Notes: generated by a model from the letters alone, not told the origin. Shown: positions 1 through 12,540, counted from the first letter of the stretch. The stretch: 64,000 bases of DNA from Aedes albopictus (GCF_035046485.1 NC_085138.1:59935254-59999253), one strand, 5' to 3'. Program-made: numbers and translations.

Positions 1-166
1 AAAACAAAATGTCGAGTGCAAGAACGTCGAAAAATGAAAGAATGGATTCCTTTAGAAGAATACAAAATGAATAGGTTTCTAAAACGAAAAGTTCTTCAAA
101 TGTTCATGTGATACACACTAGTTTTGCATCATGTTTTTTAGTTCGTGAAACGTCAATGATGCTCTA

Positions 167-1846
167 GGGCATTTTTTTTATTACCGTACGGGATTGGGCC
201 GAAGGGTCTCAGATTTTCGTGAAACTTTTTCCACAGGCAGGGCTCCTGGAAATATGAACAAAAAAAAATTGAGAAAAATTCAGGGTCGCCTATTTCTCCG
301 GAATAATCAGCTGGAAATTCTTTGTTTTCCCTTGACACTACTTACTTTGAAAAATCATAACTGAAGAACGAAACATCATAAAACAAAGTTTTTTTTAGAA
401 AAATTGGAAAATTTGTGGAAAACTTTTTCCTTTTAATTTTTTTTTTTTAATTTCTGAGTAAATTTGCTTCCATTTTCTGAAAAATAACTTTGTTTCTACG
501 ATGATTCGTTCTTGAATTATATTTTTTCAAAAAAAAGACTTATACATTTGGACTAGAGATGGGCAATCAGATCCGGACCCGCTAAAAAGATCCGTATCAG
601 TAAACTGAGGGAGTGAGCCGTGGATCTTTTCCAGAGAGAGCCGGATCACGCCTTTGGGGAAAGAGCCTAAGAGAACCGATAGGTTCTTTTTGTTTTGCTC
701 TAGGTCGTTCTCAAATCCGACGAAACGTGTTTTTTCTCGCGCCAAGCAAACACAGCAAACACCGGTGGCCCAGTTCCCTCACCCCCTGGCCGTGCAGCCC
801 CAAAAAACGAACACGATCTCTCGTTCCCAGCTCAAGTGGAAGAGTACACGGAAAGATCGATGTACACAGAGCAAGGAGTAACTTTCACGCAGCGATCGAA
901 AAGACAAAAGATTCCATGCAAACTTGTGTGAAAATTGACGCAAATTTGTGTAACACCGGATCAGCACATTTTTTGTGCTGATCCAGTCGTACGCAAATAT
1001 GAGTGAAAAATCCTTTGTCTTTTCGCAAGTTACTTATTCGCTGTGTACTTTCGTTTTAGGGTGTAGTACAGACAGTCCGGACAGAGCTGATTCGAACGAT
1101 CTGAACCCGAACCCGAACTCACACACTCCTTTCATTCTGTTCTTCAGCAGTGTGTTGCGTGGTGCTGGCGGTGGGAGAGAGATAATGCGGGTATGCTATA
1201 AAACTTCAAGAGAATGAGTGTCCAATGCTGATTTTGAGAGAGCAAACTGAAAGCAAGCAATCCCATTTGCTCCGTGAGGCTTGGTCGTTCATAACGGACC
1301 CGCTGATCCGCGCACAAGATCCGGTTCACTGATGTGATGGATCCGGTTCGGATCCGATCACTGAAATGAACCGTTTTGCCCACCTCTAATTTAGACATAT
1401 TTCAACAAAATTGGCCATAACTCAAAAACGAAAAAAAAAGTGCATTCCAAAATTTTCAGCGATTAAAGCTTATGAAATAACCATCTCGAAAATATTTTTT
1501 TGAAAATTTTACACGAGTTCGGGCATTGTTTTTCCGGCTTTTATTTACGAATTTTCTCAACTGTGGAAAACTTTGTGGAAAAACTCCTCCGTTCATATTT
1601 TTTGTATTTGGATTTCGAGAAAATTTGCTTTTATTTCCTAAAAAACTTTGTTTCTATGATGCTTTGTTCTTGAGTTATGATTTTTCAAAGTAAGTAGTGT
1701 CAGGGGAAATTTGCACCTGAGTTTTCCAAAAAAATAGGCGACCCTGAATTTTTCTCAATTTTTTTTGTTCATATATTCATGTGGAAATTTTTTCATGTTA
1801 ATATGAGACCCTTCGGCCCAATTTATACGATAATAAAAAAATGCCC
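167..1846. mobile_element. Long-terminal-inverted-repeat (foldback/MITE-like) element, copy A, split by a hAT-like insertion
   Basis: The left end reads GGGCATTTTTTTTATTACCG and the right end, near 1823-1846, is its imperfect reverse complement. The inverted arms run several hundred bases and share the motif CCGAAGGGTCTCAG near each end and a 'TAGTGTCAGGGGAAA' type segment further in. A second member lies at 26825-27792. No transposase frame is visible, so it is probably non-autonomous. The element is interrupted at 554-1388. No convincing target duplication was found, so its superfamily is open. Confidence 0.7.
554..1388. mobile_element. hAT-like non-autonomous DNA transposon
   Basis: The ends are TAGAGATGGGCAA on the left and its near-complement TTGCCCACCTCTA on the right, the usual look of hAT termini. 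They are flanked by 8-bp duplications, ATTTGGAC at 546-553 and ATTTAGAC at 1389-1396, which differ at one base. The 835-bp interior has no transposase-like frame. The related copy B of the host element has the uninterrupted site (ACATTTGGACAT near 27393), which supports both boundaries. The mismatch in the duplication suggests an old insertion. Confidence 0.8.
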
Positions 1847-1899
1847 TCTTCAGAAACTGTTCAAAAGGGTTAATATTATCTACCAATAACGCGTGTATT

Positions 1900-2682
1900 C
1901 CCGAGTAAAGACTATCCGTGATATCACTTTGGTAATAAACTGTGTTATCGGTGTTATCATTTTGTTATTCTTGTTATCATCTTTTGCAATTGATGATAAC
2001 CAAATGATAACAAATTTAGTTATCAATAATTTTGATCTATCACGATAACATAAAAATACTAAATGATAACAAAATATGTTATTCGTTTCCAAATGCATAT
2101 TTTAAAGCTTTCCCAAAACTGAGAGTCTGGTGAACTTCGAAGCTAAAAATAGATTCTGCTTCCCGCCTTCAATGCGACAATTGAACGAAAGCATAGCTTT
2201 CAATTACTCTCACTTTCACTGAGTACCGTTGGTATAGGGGCTATCGTCTGCGACCGGCAATCACTCCATCAGAGTTCGAGACCTGTTTGGCGCAATAGTT
2301 GGAAACATGGGTAGTGAATTATAAGAAACTTTTTCAATTGTTAACGATGTCGGCAAAGAAAATTTTTACTATTTTCGTCGATAAAATAGCTCTGAATGAT
2401 TAACTAATTGATAACAAAAAGAGTTATCAATCTGCAGTATTTTTTCATGTTGATAACTAAATGCAATGTTGAACAAAATATTGTACAACACAATTAGTTA
2501 TCAGCTTGAACTCAATGATAACTTAACTTCTTATCATGTTGGTATTCGAGAAGTAAATTTGAGTTATCATTTTTGTTATGTTGACTCTTAACTCAACCTA
2601 AATGATAACAAACTCAGTTATCAAACGAATGATAACTAGGTAACAGAACTTGTTATCATTTTGCTATTCGCCTTTGCTCAGG
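1900..2682. mobile_element. TIR-bounded element with a tRNA-like core and GATAAC/GTTATC-rich arms (member 1)
   Basis: The left terminus CCCGAGTAAAG (1900-1910) is mirrored by CTTTGCTCAGG (2672-2682). A TT dinucleotide lies on each outer side. Both arms are crowded with about twenty copies of GATAAC or its complement GTTATC, so the arms have dyad symmetry without being a simple hairpin. Between them lies a tRNA-like segment at 2228-2290. The plan matches the element at 6473-7086. No protein is encoded. Classification is unknown. Confidence 0.6.
2228..2290 (+). repeat. tRNA-like core (A box and B box) of the 1900-2682 element
   Basis: A D-arm-like stretch (TTGGTATAGGGGCTATCG) resembling the A box is followed about 30 nt later by GAGTTCGAGACC, close to the B box consensus. 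The acceptor stem does not pair, so this is a tRNA-derived Pol III promoter relic and not a tRNA gene. Confidence 0.5.
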
Positions 2683-2684
2683 TT

Positions 2685-4538
2685 GCTGTCAACACCACCA
2701 ATGCAATCATCTTCATCCCCTTGACTTCATATCGACTTCCATTGTTTTATCGGTATCATCGACTAAGAAGGTCTTCAAAGGAGGGTGGAAATGAATACAC
2801 TTCACATCGGAGATGAAACACGCTTAACCAAACCATTCTCCCCAACCATCTGTCCCCTCCACTACACTCCAGCACTTAGTGACGACGACGGCTATAGAAC
2901 ATCAAACGCCCAAAGACAAAAATAAGAGGGTGCCACAATCACAAAGGTAAACCTCGAGATTTCTTTTTTTTTATTTTCGCCCACATGATTCGTTCCGCTG
3001 AGTTTCCTCCTCGATGATATGTCCTTGTGCTGATTGATTGTGGTGGCGACCATGGAGGGTGATAAGCTCAGACAAGCCGAGTCGAGAGGTGACTCGGCAG
3101 TTGGTGGTGGTGGTGGTGGAAAGCGGAAAAATGATTTTTTGATCCAATTTTCGCGTCGGTTTATTTGTTACCATTAGGGGTGGGATTTTAATTGCATTAT
3201 GTGCTACTTAGGAAAATCGCGGCGGGATGTTGGCCAACTGGGGAGCAGAAACCCCCTCGACGACGATGACGACGACGCGGTGGATTTGGCGAAATTATGC
3301 GGCGGCTGTTTCTACTGTGTTTGTTGGCGTGGGAATCCAATTGGCGATTGAATCGTGGGGGGAAGCAGTTGATGGTATAAGTAATTGATTTGCGCTCAGC
3401 TGGGGTTGATCGTTGTGCAATATTGAGAAGAAAGCAATAAGCGAAAATAAATGGAGGTATTACGGATGAGGGTCGAAGTTGCATGATAAAAAAAAGTGAA
3501 AAGTGGTGGCATTCACAGTTCGCCGAACTAGGGGAAGGTGGGGCATTATTGCTTCGGTAATATGAGTCGTAGAGGGGGAGAGATAATTTAAATTTGGATG
3601 TAGGTCGCTTCTTTAATGCACCATATCATTATTAAAAGATTCAGTAATCAGAAAAATTAAACTAAATACTGTTTGAAAAAAAAAGTCGCAATTCAACGGC
3701 AATGTCCTTATTGTTGACACAGTAGAGCTTCATAATCATATATCGAAGACTAAAACTAGTTTTCAACTTTTGCCCTCCAGTATTTAATTGGATATCATGA
3801 CCAGGCGAACTTATCCTGTTAGCAATTCCCATGTTCCTCGAACTGCTAAGTAAATCACAGAGTATCACTGCCCTTTCATAACTTTCTCAATCGCAAGTAA
3901 CTAAGTATAATTGGCAGGAGCTCAATGTTGCGACTTATTTTTCTCCACTCAGCAAACTTTACCGCATTTTACTCCGGGCAAGCACTTTTGCTCCCTCTCG
4001 CGGATGTGGAAGGAGACTTTATTTCCAGCTTTTCTTCCAGTTTTCCGTTCGACGTCACCAGCCAGCCAGCAGCCCACCATACCGACCCGTCAGGGCTTAG
4101 TGACAAATATTTTCTTCCGAACTGCTCCGGGGAACCGCTTTGTGGGTAAACATTGAACTGCATTGAGGAGGAACGGGCAGCACTGTGGTCCAGAAATGTT
4201 ATGCTTGCAAAAGAACTTCCAAAGTAACATTTTTTACTCAAGCAGACTAGAAGAGGTCCTTAGAACGATCATTAAAACAAAATAAAAGGAATTAGGTTTT
4301 ATGAAGGTTCCCATAACCTTTATAAGACTAATTGGTCATCGAAATATTACTTGGGTTACTTTGTATGACTACGAAATGCATAATGTTATGAGAAAAACAA
4401 ATGAAAACAAAATTTCTCCTTGACAATTTTCGAAACTAAGACAAAGCTATTTTTTCTCATTTAATATAAAAAACGACATCACGCAAAGATTTCATTTGCC
4501 CAATACCAAATTTGGGCTGAATCGGACATGGTCTAGGG
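2685..4538. other. Mostly single-copy DNA without a recognised gene
   Basis: The stretch 2690-3560 is richer in G and C than its surroundings and has short GAC/GGT-type simple repeats (for example 3102-3118 and 3255-3280). From 3570 to 4540 it becomes AT-rich. Frames here are short, start at non-ATG codons or lack recognisable domains. It may be intron or intergenic host DNA. Nothing decisive is visible. Confidence 0.4.
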
Positions 4539-4539
4539 G

Positions 4540-6470
4540 TGTCTCTAATCTCTAATCGGATCACGCTTCAAATATTGGAGAAATGTAAACCCCTGCAACT
4601 TCTCCGAAAGCCCCCGAGAACCCCTGAAACTTCCCTGAGGCCTCCAAAAATAGCTCTGAGACCTCCTGGAGCATTCCTTAAAACCACTGAGACCTCCTTA
4701 AACACCCCTTCGACCTTATATTTCCTAGTACCTCTGGAACCCCATTTTTTTGCGTCCTCATACGTGCAAAATAAACTATTTGGAAGATTTCTTCAGAAAC
4801 TTGTCGTTACATTTTTTCAGTATTTTTTTCAAGGATTGTCTCATATAATCCTCCTGAAATTCCTAAATCTATCAAAAATTCACTCGGAAACTGTCTCCAA
4901 GGATTTGTTTTAGTTTCTCATGGATATCTTCATAAATTCGTCAAAATTCCTCCAGGTATTTCTAAACAAATCCCCCCAGCGATTCCTTCAGAAAATCTTC
5001 AAAAAAATCTCGAAACTCTGCTTTGAATGCCTTCCAAGATTTCTCTGAGAAATCTTCAGGAATTTTTCCATTGATTCCTTCAGAAAATTCCTTCTGATTT
5101 TTCTCCAATTTTTTCTATAGATTTTCCCAGAAATAAAGAAGTTTTTATAAGACCTTCCCTTGTGATATTGTTCCATGGATTTCCCAGGGAAATCCTCCAG
5201 AAGTTCCTTCCGGAAAGTCATTCACGGATATTCTTTAAAGGTTTCTTGGAACATATTTCATGGATCGCTTCAGAATCTCTTCTAGAATTTCCTTCGGAGT
5301 TTTCGTTAAAGGATCCTCCTTAAATTTCTTTAAAAAAATTCTCAATCTTATTCGAAAAAAATCCTCCATAGAAGGAATCTGGAATCCGCAGGAGCATTCC
5401 TTCAGAAATGCTTTCAAAGATGCTTTGAGAAAATCAAAAGACCCTCCACAATTTTCCCAAGGATTTCTTTAAAAAAAACTTACACAAAGTCCTTCAGAAA
5501 CTCTTACAAAGGTTTCTTAAGAAATTCTTCCATGGATATTTTTAGAAATTTCTTTGGAAATTTCTTCAAAAATTCCTCATAGGGTTTTTCCATACATTTG
5601 TCCAAGGATTTGGACTTCAAGGAAATTTTTTACGGTTTTTTTTTCAAAATTTCTTTTAGCTATTTTCTCATATATTTCGCAAAAAAAAAATTGGAGAATT
5701 CTGTTAGATACATTTCTAGAGATTCTGTCTAAAGCTTCACTAGGAATTACTTCAGAAATTCTTCAAGGGATTCGTCTAAAAAAATCATCAGATTTTTTTA
5801 CAGGGATTCCTTCACAATATTCAACAGTGTTTTTTATTTGATTTATCACATATTCTTCAATGCATTGCTCCCGCGGATTCATCAGAAAATTTTCCAGATA
5901 TTCCTTCAAAAATTCGGTCAGGTACTTTTCAGAAATGCCACCAGAGATTTGTTCAGGAATTACTCTTGGGATTCAATTGAAAATTCCCACATAAAAGTCT
6001 CCAAAAATTAATCCAGAAAATCCTGCAGGAATTCTTCCAGAGATTCTTGCATTATTACTTTCAGTGATTGAGTCAGTAACTACTCCAGACATTCTTGAAA
6101 GAGCTCGTACAGAGGTTCCATTAGGATATCCTCCAAAGATTTCTCCATGTATCACCCCAGAAATATATTCGGCATTTCTTCTAATGATAGCTCCAATAAA
6201 CACGTACAGGTTCATTAAAAAAAATATTCTAAAATGTTTCCTGGGCATTTCTATTGAATTCCTTAGGAATTATCTCACGATTGTTTTCTAGAGATCTTTG
6301 CATACGCTTTTCTGTACATTTCTGTGGTAATTCAGAACTAAGAACTTTCTATAAAACCATCCCAGGATTCCTTCTGATATTGTTCCATGGATTCCCTAAG
6401 AAAATTCTGCAGAAGTTCCTTTCGGAAAGTCTTTCACGGATTTTCATGACAATTCCTTGGAAAATATTAC
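4540..6470 (+). repeat. Degenerate 12-nt tandem repeat array, segment 1
   Basis: The stretch is composed of imperfect units close to GGAATTTCTTCA, often pairing as a 24-nt unit (GGAACTCCTTCA then GGGATTTCTCCA). Individual units diverge strongly but the spacing of TTC/TCC blocks persists. The beginning (4560-4720) is less regular, with repeated CCTC/CCCTG motifs. Open frames inside encode Phe/Leu/Ser-rich strings and are artefacts of a period divisible by three. Confidence 0.7.
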
Positions 6471-6472
6471 AT

Positions 6473-7086
6473 CCCGGGTAGACGAGAATATCTAAATCAT
6501 ATCTCAAATCGAACAATTTTTGCTGTCTTAGCTCGATGTGATTTTGATGAGTTATTCAAAAATCTAATGAATATCGCACGAATAGCTCAAAGTGATATGA
6601 TATCAGTTTTTGTTCTTGTCGAAATAGCTGAAAATTTCTACATAAGAACAAGTTTAGCTCTTCTGCACGAAATGGAACACACACACCCATAGAGATGGCA
6701 CAATGTTAGTGAAATGCCACGTGCCCCTTTCTGAGCTGTGGAAACGAAGAACCGCATGCTCTTATTCTCATGTTATTTACAACAGTGAGCCACAGTTGAA
6801 TGGTTAGCATCGCCGCCTGTGAATCCTAAAGTCGTAGGTTCGATGCTGCATGCTGACATTTTTTTATTTTTTTTTCAAGAAAATAGTGACAAATCTTGTC
6901 TGCTATTGTTTTGATCTTGTAATATCTTAACGAGCTATTATTGAGTAGTTCACCATATTAGATTTTGCTATTATTTCTGTTCTTTTACCTCTTATATCAA
7001 TCAAACCAATATCAGTTTTTGCTCTTTAGTAATTCAATCAATCATAACTGAATATGCTATTCATCAGATTTTTCCACCTACTCGGG
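6473..7086. mobile_element. TIR-bounded element with a tRNA-like core (member 2)
   Basis: The termini are CCCGGGTAG (6473-6481) and CTACTCGGG (7078-7086), one mismatch apart as inverted repeats, with AT on both outer sides. The flanks join to give a normal repeat unit: the combined flank matches the uninterrupted paralogous stretch near 5250-5290 (CATGGATCGCTTCAG), which supports the exact boundaries. The arms are rich in ATATC, AGCTATT and CTATT motifs in both orientations. A tRNA-like segment lies in the middle (6785-6853), followed by a T-rich run. No protein is encoded. Confidence 0.65.
6785..6853 (+). repeat. tRNA-like core of the 6473-7086 element
   Basis: The D-arm-like GAATGGTTAGCATCG and the B-box-like GTAGGTTCGATGC are spaced as in a tRNA, with an anticodon-arm-like CGCCTGTGAATCC between them. 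It resembles Asp/Glu/Gly-type tRNA sequence, but the acceptor arms do not pair. A T-rich run follows 3', as expected for a Pol III terminator. Confidence 0.55.
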
Positions 7087-7088
7087 AT

Positions 7089-9850
7089 GGCTCGCTTCAG
7101 AATTTCCTTTAGAATTTTCTTTGGAATTTTTGTTACAGGAATCTCTTGAAGTTTCTTCAAAAATTCCTCAAAAATCCTCCGAAGATTTTTTTTTCTTGAA
7201 ATCGCACGAGAATGCTTTCAGGAAATCATTCCTTCAGAAATGCTTTCAACGATACTTTGAGAGAATCATAAGTTCCTCCAGAATTTATCCAAGATTTTTT
7301 TTAAGAAAATCTTCTGCAGACTCCTTCAGAAGTTCTTCGAGGGATACTTTAAGAACTTTTTTTTTTTTAATTCATTCAAAAATTCCATAATTTTGTCCAA
7401 GAAGGTGAAGACCAAGGCAATCTTTTATGGCTTTCTTCTAAAATTTCCTTCATAATTTCAGATATTTCTTCAAATATTTCTTCAAAAAAAAATCAGTTAA
7501 GTTTCTGGGGTTGTTTCTGAAACTCCACCAGAAATTACTACAGAAATTCTTCTAAGGATTCGTTTAAGAAAATCATCAGAAATTTTTACAGGGATTCCTT
7601 CAAAATATTCAACAGAGATTTTTTTAAATATATTTCAAATATTCTTCAATACATTCCTCCTGCGGTCAGAAAATTTTCCAGATATTCCTTCAGAAATTCG
7701 GTCAGGTATTTTTTCAGAATTTCCACCTGAAATTTATTCAAGAATTGCTCTTGAAACTCAATTGAAAATTCCCACATAAATGTGTTCAGAAAATCCTGCA
7801 GAAATTTCTCCACAGATTCTTGCATTATTACTTTCAGTGATTCAGTCAGTAACTCCTCCGGAGATTCCTGAAAGAGTTCGTACAGAGATTCCTTCAGGAT
7901 ATCCTCCATGTATTATTTCAGAAATTTATTTGACATTTCTTCTTAGAATAGCTCTAATAATTTCTTTACGGGTTCATACAAAATCATTCAAAAATATTTC
8001 CTAGGAATTGAAATTCCTTTAGAAATATCTCACGAGTTTTTTCTTGACATCTTTGCAGACGTTTTGCTATGCGTTTCTCGAAGTATTTAAGTTTTGTTTT
8101 CAGAAATATGTACACGAATTTCTCTAAGAATACTTCTATAAAATCCTCCAATAATTTTGTTGAAGGATTTCCGTATGAATTTTCCTACAAATTCCTCAAT
8201 TACTATATTTTTAAGTAATTCCATCAAGAGTTTCTTGATAAGTTTTTCCAGGTATTTCTTCATGAAGTTCTTAAGAAATTACCCTTGGGATTTCTTCAAA
8301 AATGTCCATGGGATTTTTTCGAATAGGGTTCCAGGAGCGCAAACACCCCCCTCGCCTAAAAACTGCTCTAATGTTCGACACTTCATACATAAAACATGGG
8401 ATTCCTAAGGAGGGGGTAAAGATTCGAGCAGTGGTGAAGTCTAGTACTATTTACGCTAGTCCTCTAGAGATTTATTTAAAAGTGCTTCTTAAGGTTTTTT
8501 TTTTTCAAAAATTCCGGATGTGGTTCAAATTCCTCTGAAGATATTTTAATCTCCAAAGACTTTCTCAAAATTTTAGGGATTTTTTATGGAAATCAAGCAA
8601 CAGATTTATTTCATCTTCCATGGAGTTTTTATAAAAACTACTTCACAAATCCTACAGGGATTGCTTCGGAAATTCTTCACAGCGTTTCTCCAAAAAGACT
8701 TTATAAAATTCTTTCAATGATTTCTGCGAAATTTCAAACAAGTTTGTTTTAGAAATTGCTCTTGTGGTTTATTCAGAAATATCTTCTCGGATGTCTTTAG
8801 AGATCTCTACAGAACTTTCTCAGATATTCCGCAAGAGAATTTTAAGGAATTCTTCCATAAATTTTTATTAGGATTTATTAGGGAATTTTTAAGAATTTTT
8901 TGGATGATCGTCTCAAGAAATCCATTGAAAAGCTAAGATTTCTAAAGGGTTTCTACCAAAGAATTCTTCAGAGTTTTTTTTTCAGAAATTCCGTATATCA
9001 TTAATTCTGAAATTCCTTTGACGATATGTTTCTAGAGACTTTCTCAAAATTTAAGGTATATTTTCAGATACTTTAGCAACGGATTTTTTCAACTTCCCAG
9101 CCATCGTTTCTCCAAAAAGACTTTGTGAAATTCCTTCAATGATTTCTGCAAAATATCATACAAATTTGTTTTTAAAATTGCTCTTGCGGTTTATTCAAAA
9201 ATATCTTCTCGGATGTCTTTAGACATCTCTACAGAATTAGCTCAGAAATTCCACCAGAGAATTTTCAGAAATTCTTCCATAATTGCACAAAAACCACTTA
9301 AGAGTTAGTTCTTCAAGAAATTTTTATGAAATTTTTAAGAAATTTTTTAAAAATTTTTGGAAAAAAAATAAGAAATGTTTGGACTATTGCCTCAAGAAAT
9401 ACCTTAAAAACTTCTGGAGATACCTTTGAAGACGCATAGGAGAAATTCGTGATTTTTTTCCTGTAGGAGTTCCTAAACGAACATTCCTGGAGCAATTTCT
9501 GAAGTTATCTTTGGCGCAATTTTTGGAGCAATTTTTGGATGAGTGCCTTGGATAAAACCTAGGAAAATATTTGAAGCAACTCCTAAGATGCCCCCTTTAT
9601 TTTAAGAAAAAAAAGTCATGAGATACTTATGGAAGAACTCTGCAAGTAATTCCTAGAAAAAAAGCTGGAGTTACTTCTGGAAAATCCGTAGAGGAATTCC
9701 TGAAGAAGTCTTTTAAAATCTATGATTTTTTTTCTTCTACTCCCTCAATTAATTTCTGAGGGATTATTGGAAGATTTTCTGATAAAAATCCTTAGAAGAA
9801 TTACTGGAAGTACCTCTGAAGGAATTCTCAGAGAAATTTCTTATACAATA
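7089..9850 (+). repeat. Degenerate 12-nt tandem repeat array, segment 2
   Basis: This continues the array interrupted at 6473-7086. The units are mostly in the TTCCTTCAGAAAT orientation up to about 9300. They then become the complementary type (GAGGAATTCCTGAAG), clearly so from 9650 to 9850. A block at 8320-8420 (CCCCCCTCGCC and neighbours) is not repeat-like. No gene is supported. Confidence 0.65.
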
Positions 9851-9867
9851 TCTGAGGGGAAACTCAC

Positions 9868-11157
9868 TGGTAGGTCGCGGGGAAACCCACTGGTGGGTCG
9901 CGGGCTGATTTTTGGTGGGTCGCGAAAGCTTAAACGATGTTCTAATAAATGTCTTCACTAACTTATGTCAAAGAATATTGTTCGCCATTTTCTAATTTAC
10001 AAATACTTAATTTTAAGTAATTTCAAGTAATTAGGTCTTTTGTTCAAAATGTTGTAATATAAGTCCTAATCTGGAATATATTAAACATTGAAACTACTGT
10101 ATGCGTTCTGATTTCAAAGCTATAAGTTTTCGATTTTTAAGCTATAAGTTTTCAACCAGAAGGATTAGGATTAGGGCAAAAATTCAGATTTTACTTGCGT
10201 TCTGAAAAAGAGCTCAAGTTGCAGTTTCAGTAAGATTTACATGCCAAATTCAACAGAAAAAATTTCAAAAAAAAATTGAGATACCGAAAATCGGCAAAAA
10301 AGTATCAAATTTCAACAAGAAACCATCGAACGTTTAGTAATCTCTTATTATGTTTTTACCGAATTATTTGTCTGTTTTTTTTTCCAAATTTTGGTAAAGC
10401 TTAATTATTTTGTTCAATTTAAACTATCTGAACTTTTATAGAAACTAGAACAGTTGGAAAGTGAATATAAAATAAAAAAAATAAGAGCTAACCTTTCTTT
10501 TGCACGTAGTGTACGGTTTGAATAAAAAATGACCCTAATGCCAAAGCAGGGTTATAAAGAATCTGTTTGAAAATCTCGTGACCATTTTTTTAATGTCTGA
10601 TACAATACATAAAATCTGTAGTGTTGCATGAAACCAGACTAATTAAATTTGTATGAGAAGCATGCAAACTTACACTACCCGTCATAAGTACGGACTCACA
10701 AAAAGTATTGCAACAATATTGCATCACCCTGACTCACCTCGATATCTCTAAAACCAGATCACCTACAAAAATGCCGCCTTCAGAAAAGTTGTTGCTTTTG
10801 GGCTCATGAATAACTTTGCTGAAGACAGCATCTTTGTAAGTCCTCAGGTTTTGGAGATACGGAAGTGAGTCAGGGTGATGCAATATTGTTGCAATATTTT
10901 TTGTGAGTCCGTACTTATGACGGGTAGTGTATCTCAAATTCTTAAGACAAAAAACAACAAAACTTACAACATTATAAGATTAAGTTCCATGTAAGTTTAT
11001 CAAAACCTATGAAAGCAAGAAAATGTATTTATTCAAAAAACCAGTCCAAATTTTCTAAAAGTGACGTATGTTATGAAATTGCGTGCTGGTGGGTCGTCAA
11101 ATTATATAAGCTCCAAAAGTGGGTCGCAAGCCGAAAAAGTTTGAGAACCCCTGTTAT
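9868..11157. mobile_element. Unclassified AT-rich element remnant with GGTGGGTCGC motifs
   Basis: The left part (9868-9935) holds three copies of a GGTGGGTCGC-like motif, and the right part (11088-11152) ends in GTGGGTCGC followed by AGTTTGAGAACCCCTG. The last string resembles a hAT-type terminus read outward. The intervening 1.2 kb is AT-rich and non-coding and contains the MITE at 10673-10929. A matching left terminus is missing, so this may be a truncated copy. Confidence 0.35.
10673..10929. mobile_element. TA-flanked MITE (Tc1/mariner type) with about 67-bp terminal inverted repeats
   Basis: The left end CACTACCCGTCATAAGTACG is mirrored perfectly at the right end, and the inverted arms continue through TATTGCAACAATATTGCATC to about 10738 and back from about 10867. 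TA dinucleotides at 10671-10672 and 10930-10931 form the target duplication. The total length is 257 bp and no coding capacity exists. Confidence 0.85.
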
Positions 11158-11530
11158 AACCTATTTAGTATGAAAATTGCATACTTTCAGGCGTTTTCTA
11201 AAGATTTATTAAACTTCAAACTTAAATAACTAAAGATTTAGTGATAACTTGTAAAAAATTTACATAGCTTTTCGCATTCCGGGGTGGTTAATTCAGGAGG
11301 AAAATCTTTTTTTAGCACTTGCAAAATCATTTCACTGTCTGATCAAATTCACCCCGAAATTAAAATTTTTGATTTTATATTTCAAATGATATTTTTTGTA
11401 ATAAAATGATTTGCAGTAGAATTTTTAACCTTGTTGACTTATGAAAACCATGGCCGTACTTGTTTTAAAGCATAAAATTAATCCATATCGATAAGTATTC
11501 AAAAATTATTCGTCAAGAGCTACGAAAAGT
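11158..11530. other. AT-rich non-coding stretch, no feature seen
   Basis: The sequence is AT-rich with no repeat pattern, frame or inverted repeat that I could support. Confidence 0.4.
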
Positions 11531-11559
11531 GATCAATTTCACTCAAAATTACGGTATCT

Positions 11560-12440
11560 CTGGAAAAATTCAAGAAATAATTTCTGAAAAAGTTTCAGAG
11601 AGAATTTTTGAATGTCTGGGGGTTCCTTTAGGAGGAGCTTCTGCAAAAAATCTTCGAGTCATTATAGAACATTTCTCGTGGAATTGCATCTTTTGAAGAT
11701 ACGTTTGGAGGAATTCCTGGATAATTTTCTAGTGGGCTTCGTGGCCTTGCGGTGTGAGACGTCAGTCTTCTGGCCGTTTGGTAAGCCTCGGAATGTGGGT
11801 TCGATTACCGCTCCAGTCGGTGAAAACTTCTCGTCAAACGGCAAATTCTTCACTGGACCACTGAGTGTTTCATGTGTTATAATGGAAATATTTTGACAAT
11901 ATTTCGAGAGGAATTCCTTCAGAAATATTAGAAGAAATACACGAATACCATCATGGAATGAATTTCCTTTTGAATCCCCAGGAGGAATTTCTGAGGATAT
12001 TTCTGAGGAAACCCCTAGACCAGTTTCAACCTTTTGTAATATTTATTTAAAAGTGCTGAAGAAGTGTCAAGGAAAGTTACTAGAGAAATTCGTAATAGAC
12101 TATTGGGAAATTATTAAAGAAATGGACAAATATGTATTTAGAAGGGATAGTAAGAGGAACCTTTAGTTTAGTCCTTGCTTAAGTTTTTGAAACATTTTAT
12201 ATAATTGTAATGATCCAAAAAAGTCGAAAGAAATGACTGGCGGTGTTCCTGGAGATAATTCTGGAAAAATATCTTGAAATTTTAGGAAGAATTCCTGCAA
12301 AACACGTAAAGTGAATTCCTGCAAAAATATCCCTTCTGCAATAGCTCCATGAACATTTCGTGAAATGCATAGAGGGGTTTTTCACAAATTATTTCCGAAA
12401 GAAGAGGAGGTAATAAGAGAATCAAGTTCTGCGTTTGAGA
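11560..12440 (-). repeat. Degenerate 12-nt repeat array in the complementary orientation, with a SINE inside
   Basis: The units read GGAATTCCTGGA and TTTCTGAAGGA, the complement of the 4.5-9.3 kb orientation, and are more degraded. A SINE at 11732-11895 interrupts them. Confidence 0.55.
11732..11895 (+). mobile_element. tRNA-derived SINE, Feilai-like
   Basis: The head GCTTCGTGGCCTTGCGGTG acts as an A box and GGGTTCGATTACC (11797-11809) as a B box. They are followed by the CCAGTCGGTGAAAACTT and CGTCAAACGG type body that I remember from Aedes tRNA-related SINEs. Family assignment is from memory. It sits in a 12-nt array. Confidence 0.65.
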
Positions 12441-12540
12441 ACAATATTTGAGGATAACGGAAGTTGCTCAGTCGTTCAGATTAAATTAAGATGAAGATTT
12501 TTATTTTATTTTTTATTCATAACCAGTCAAAAACATTTGA

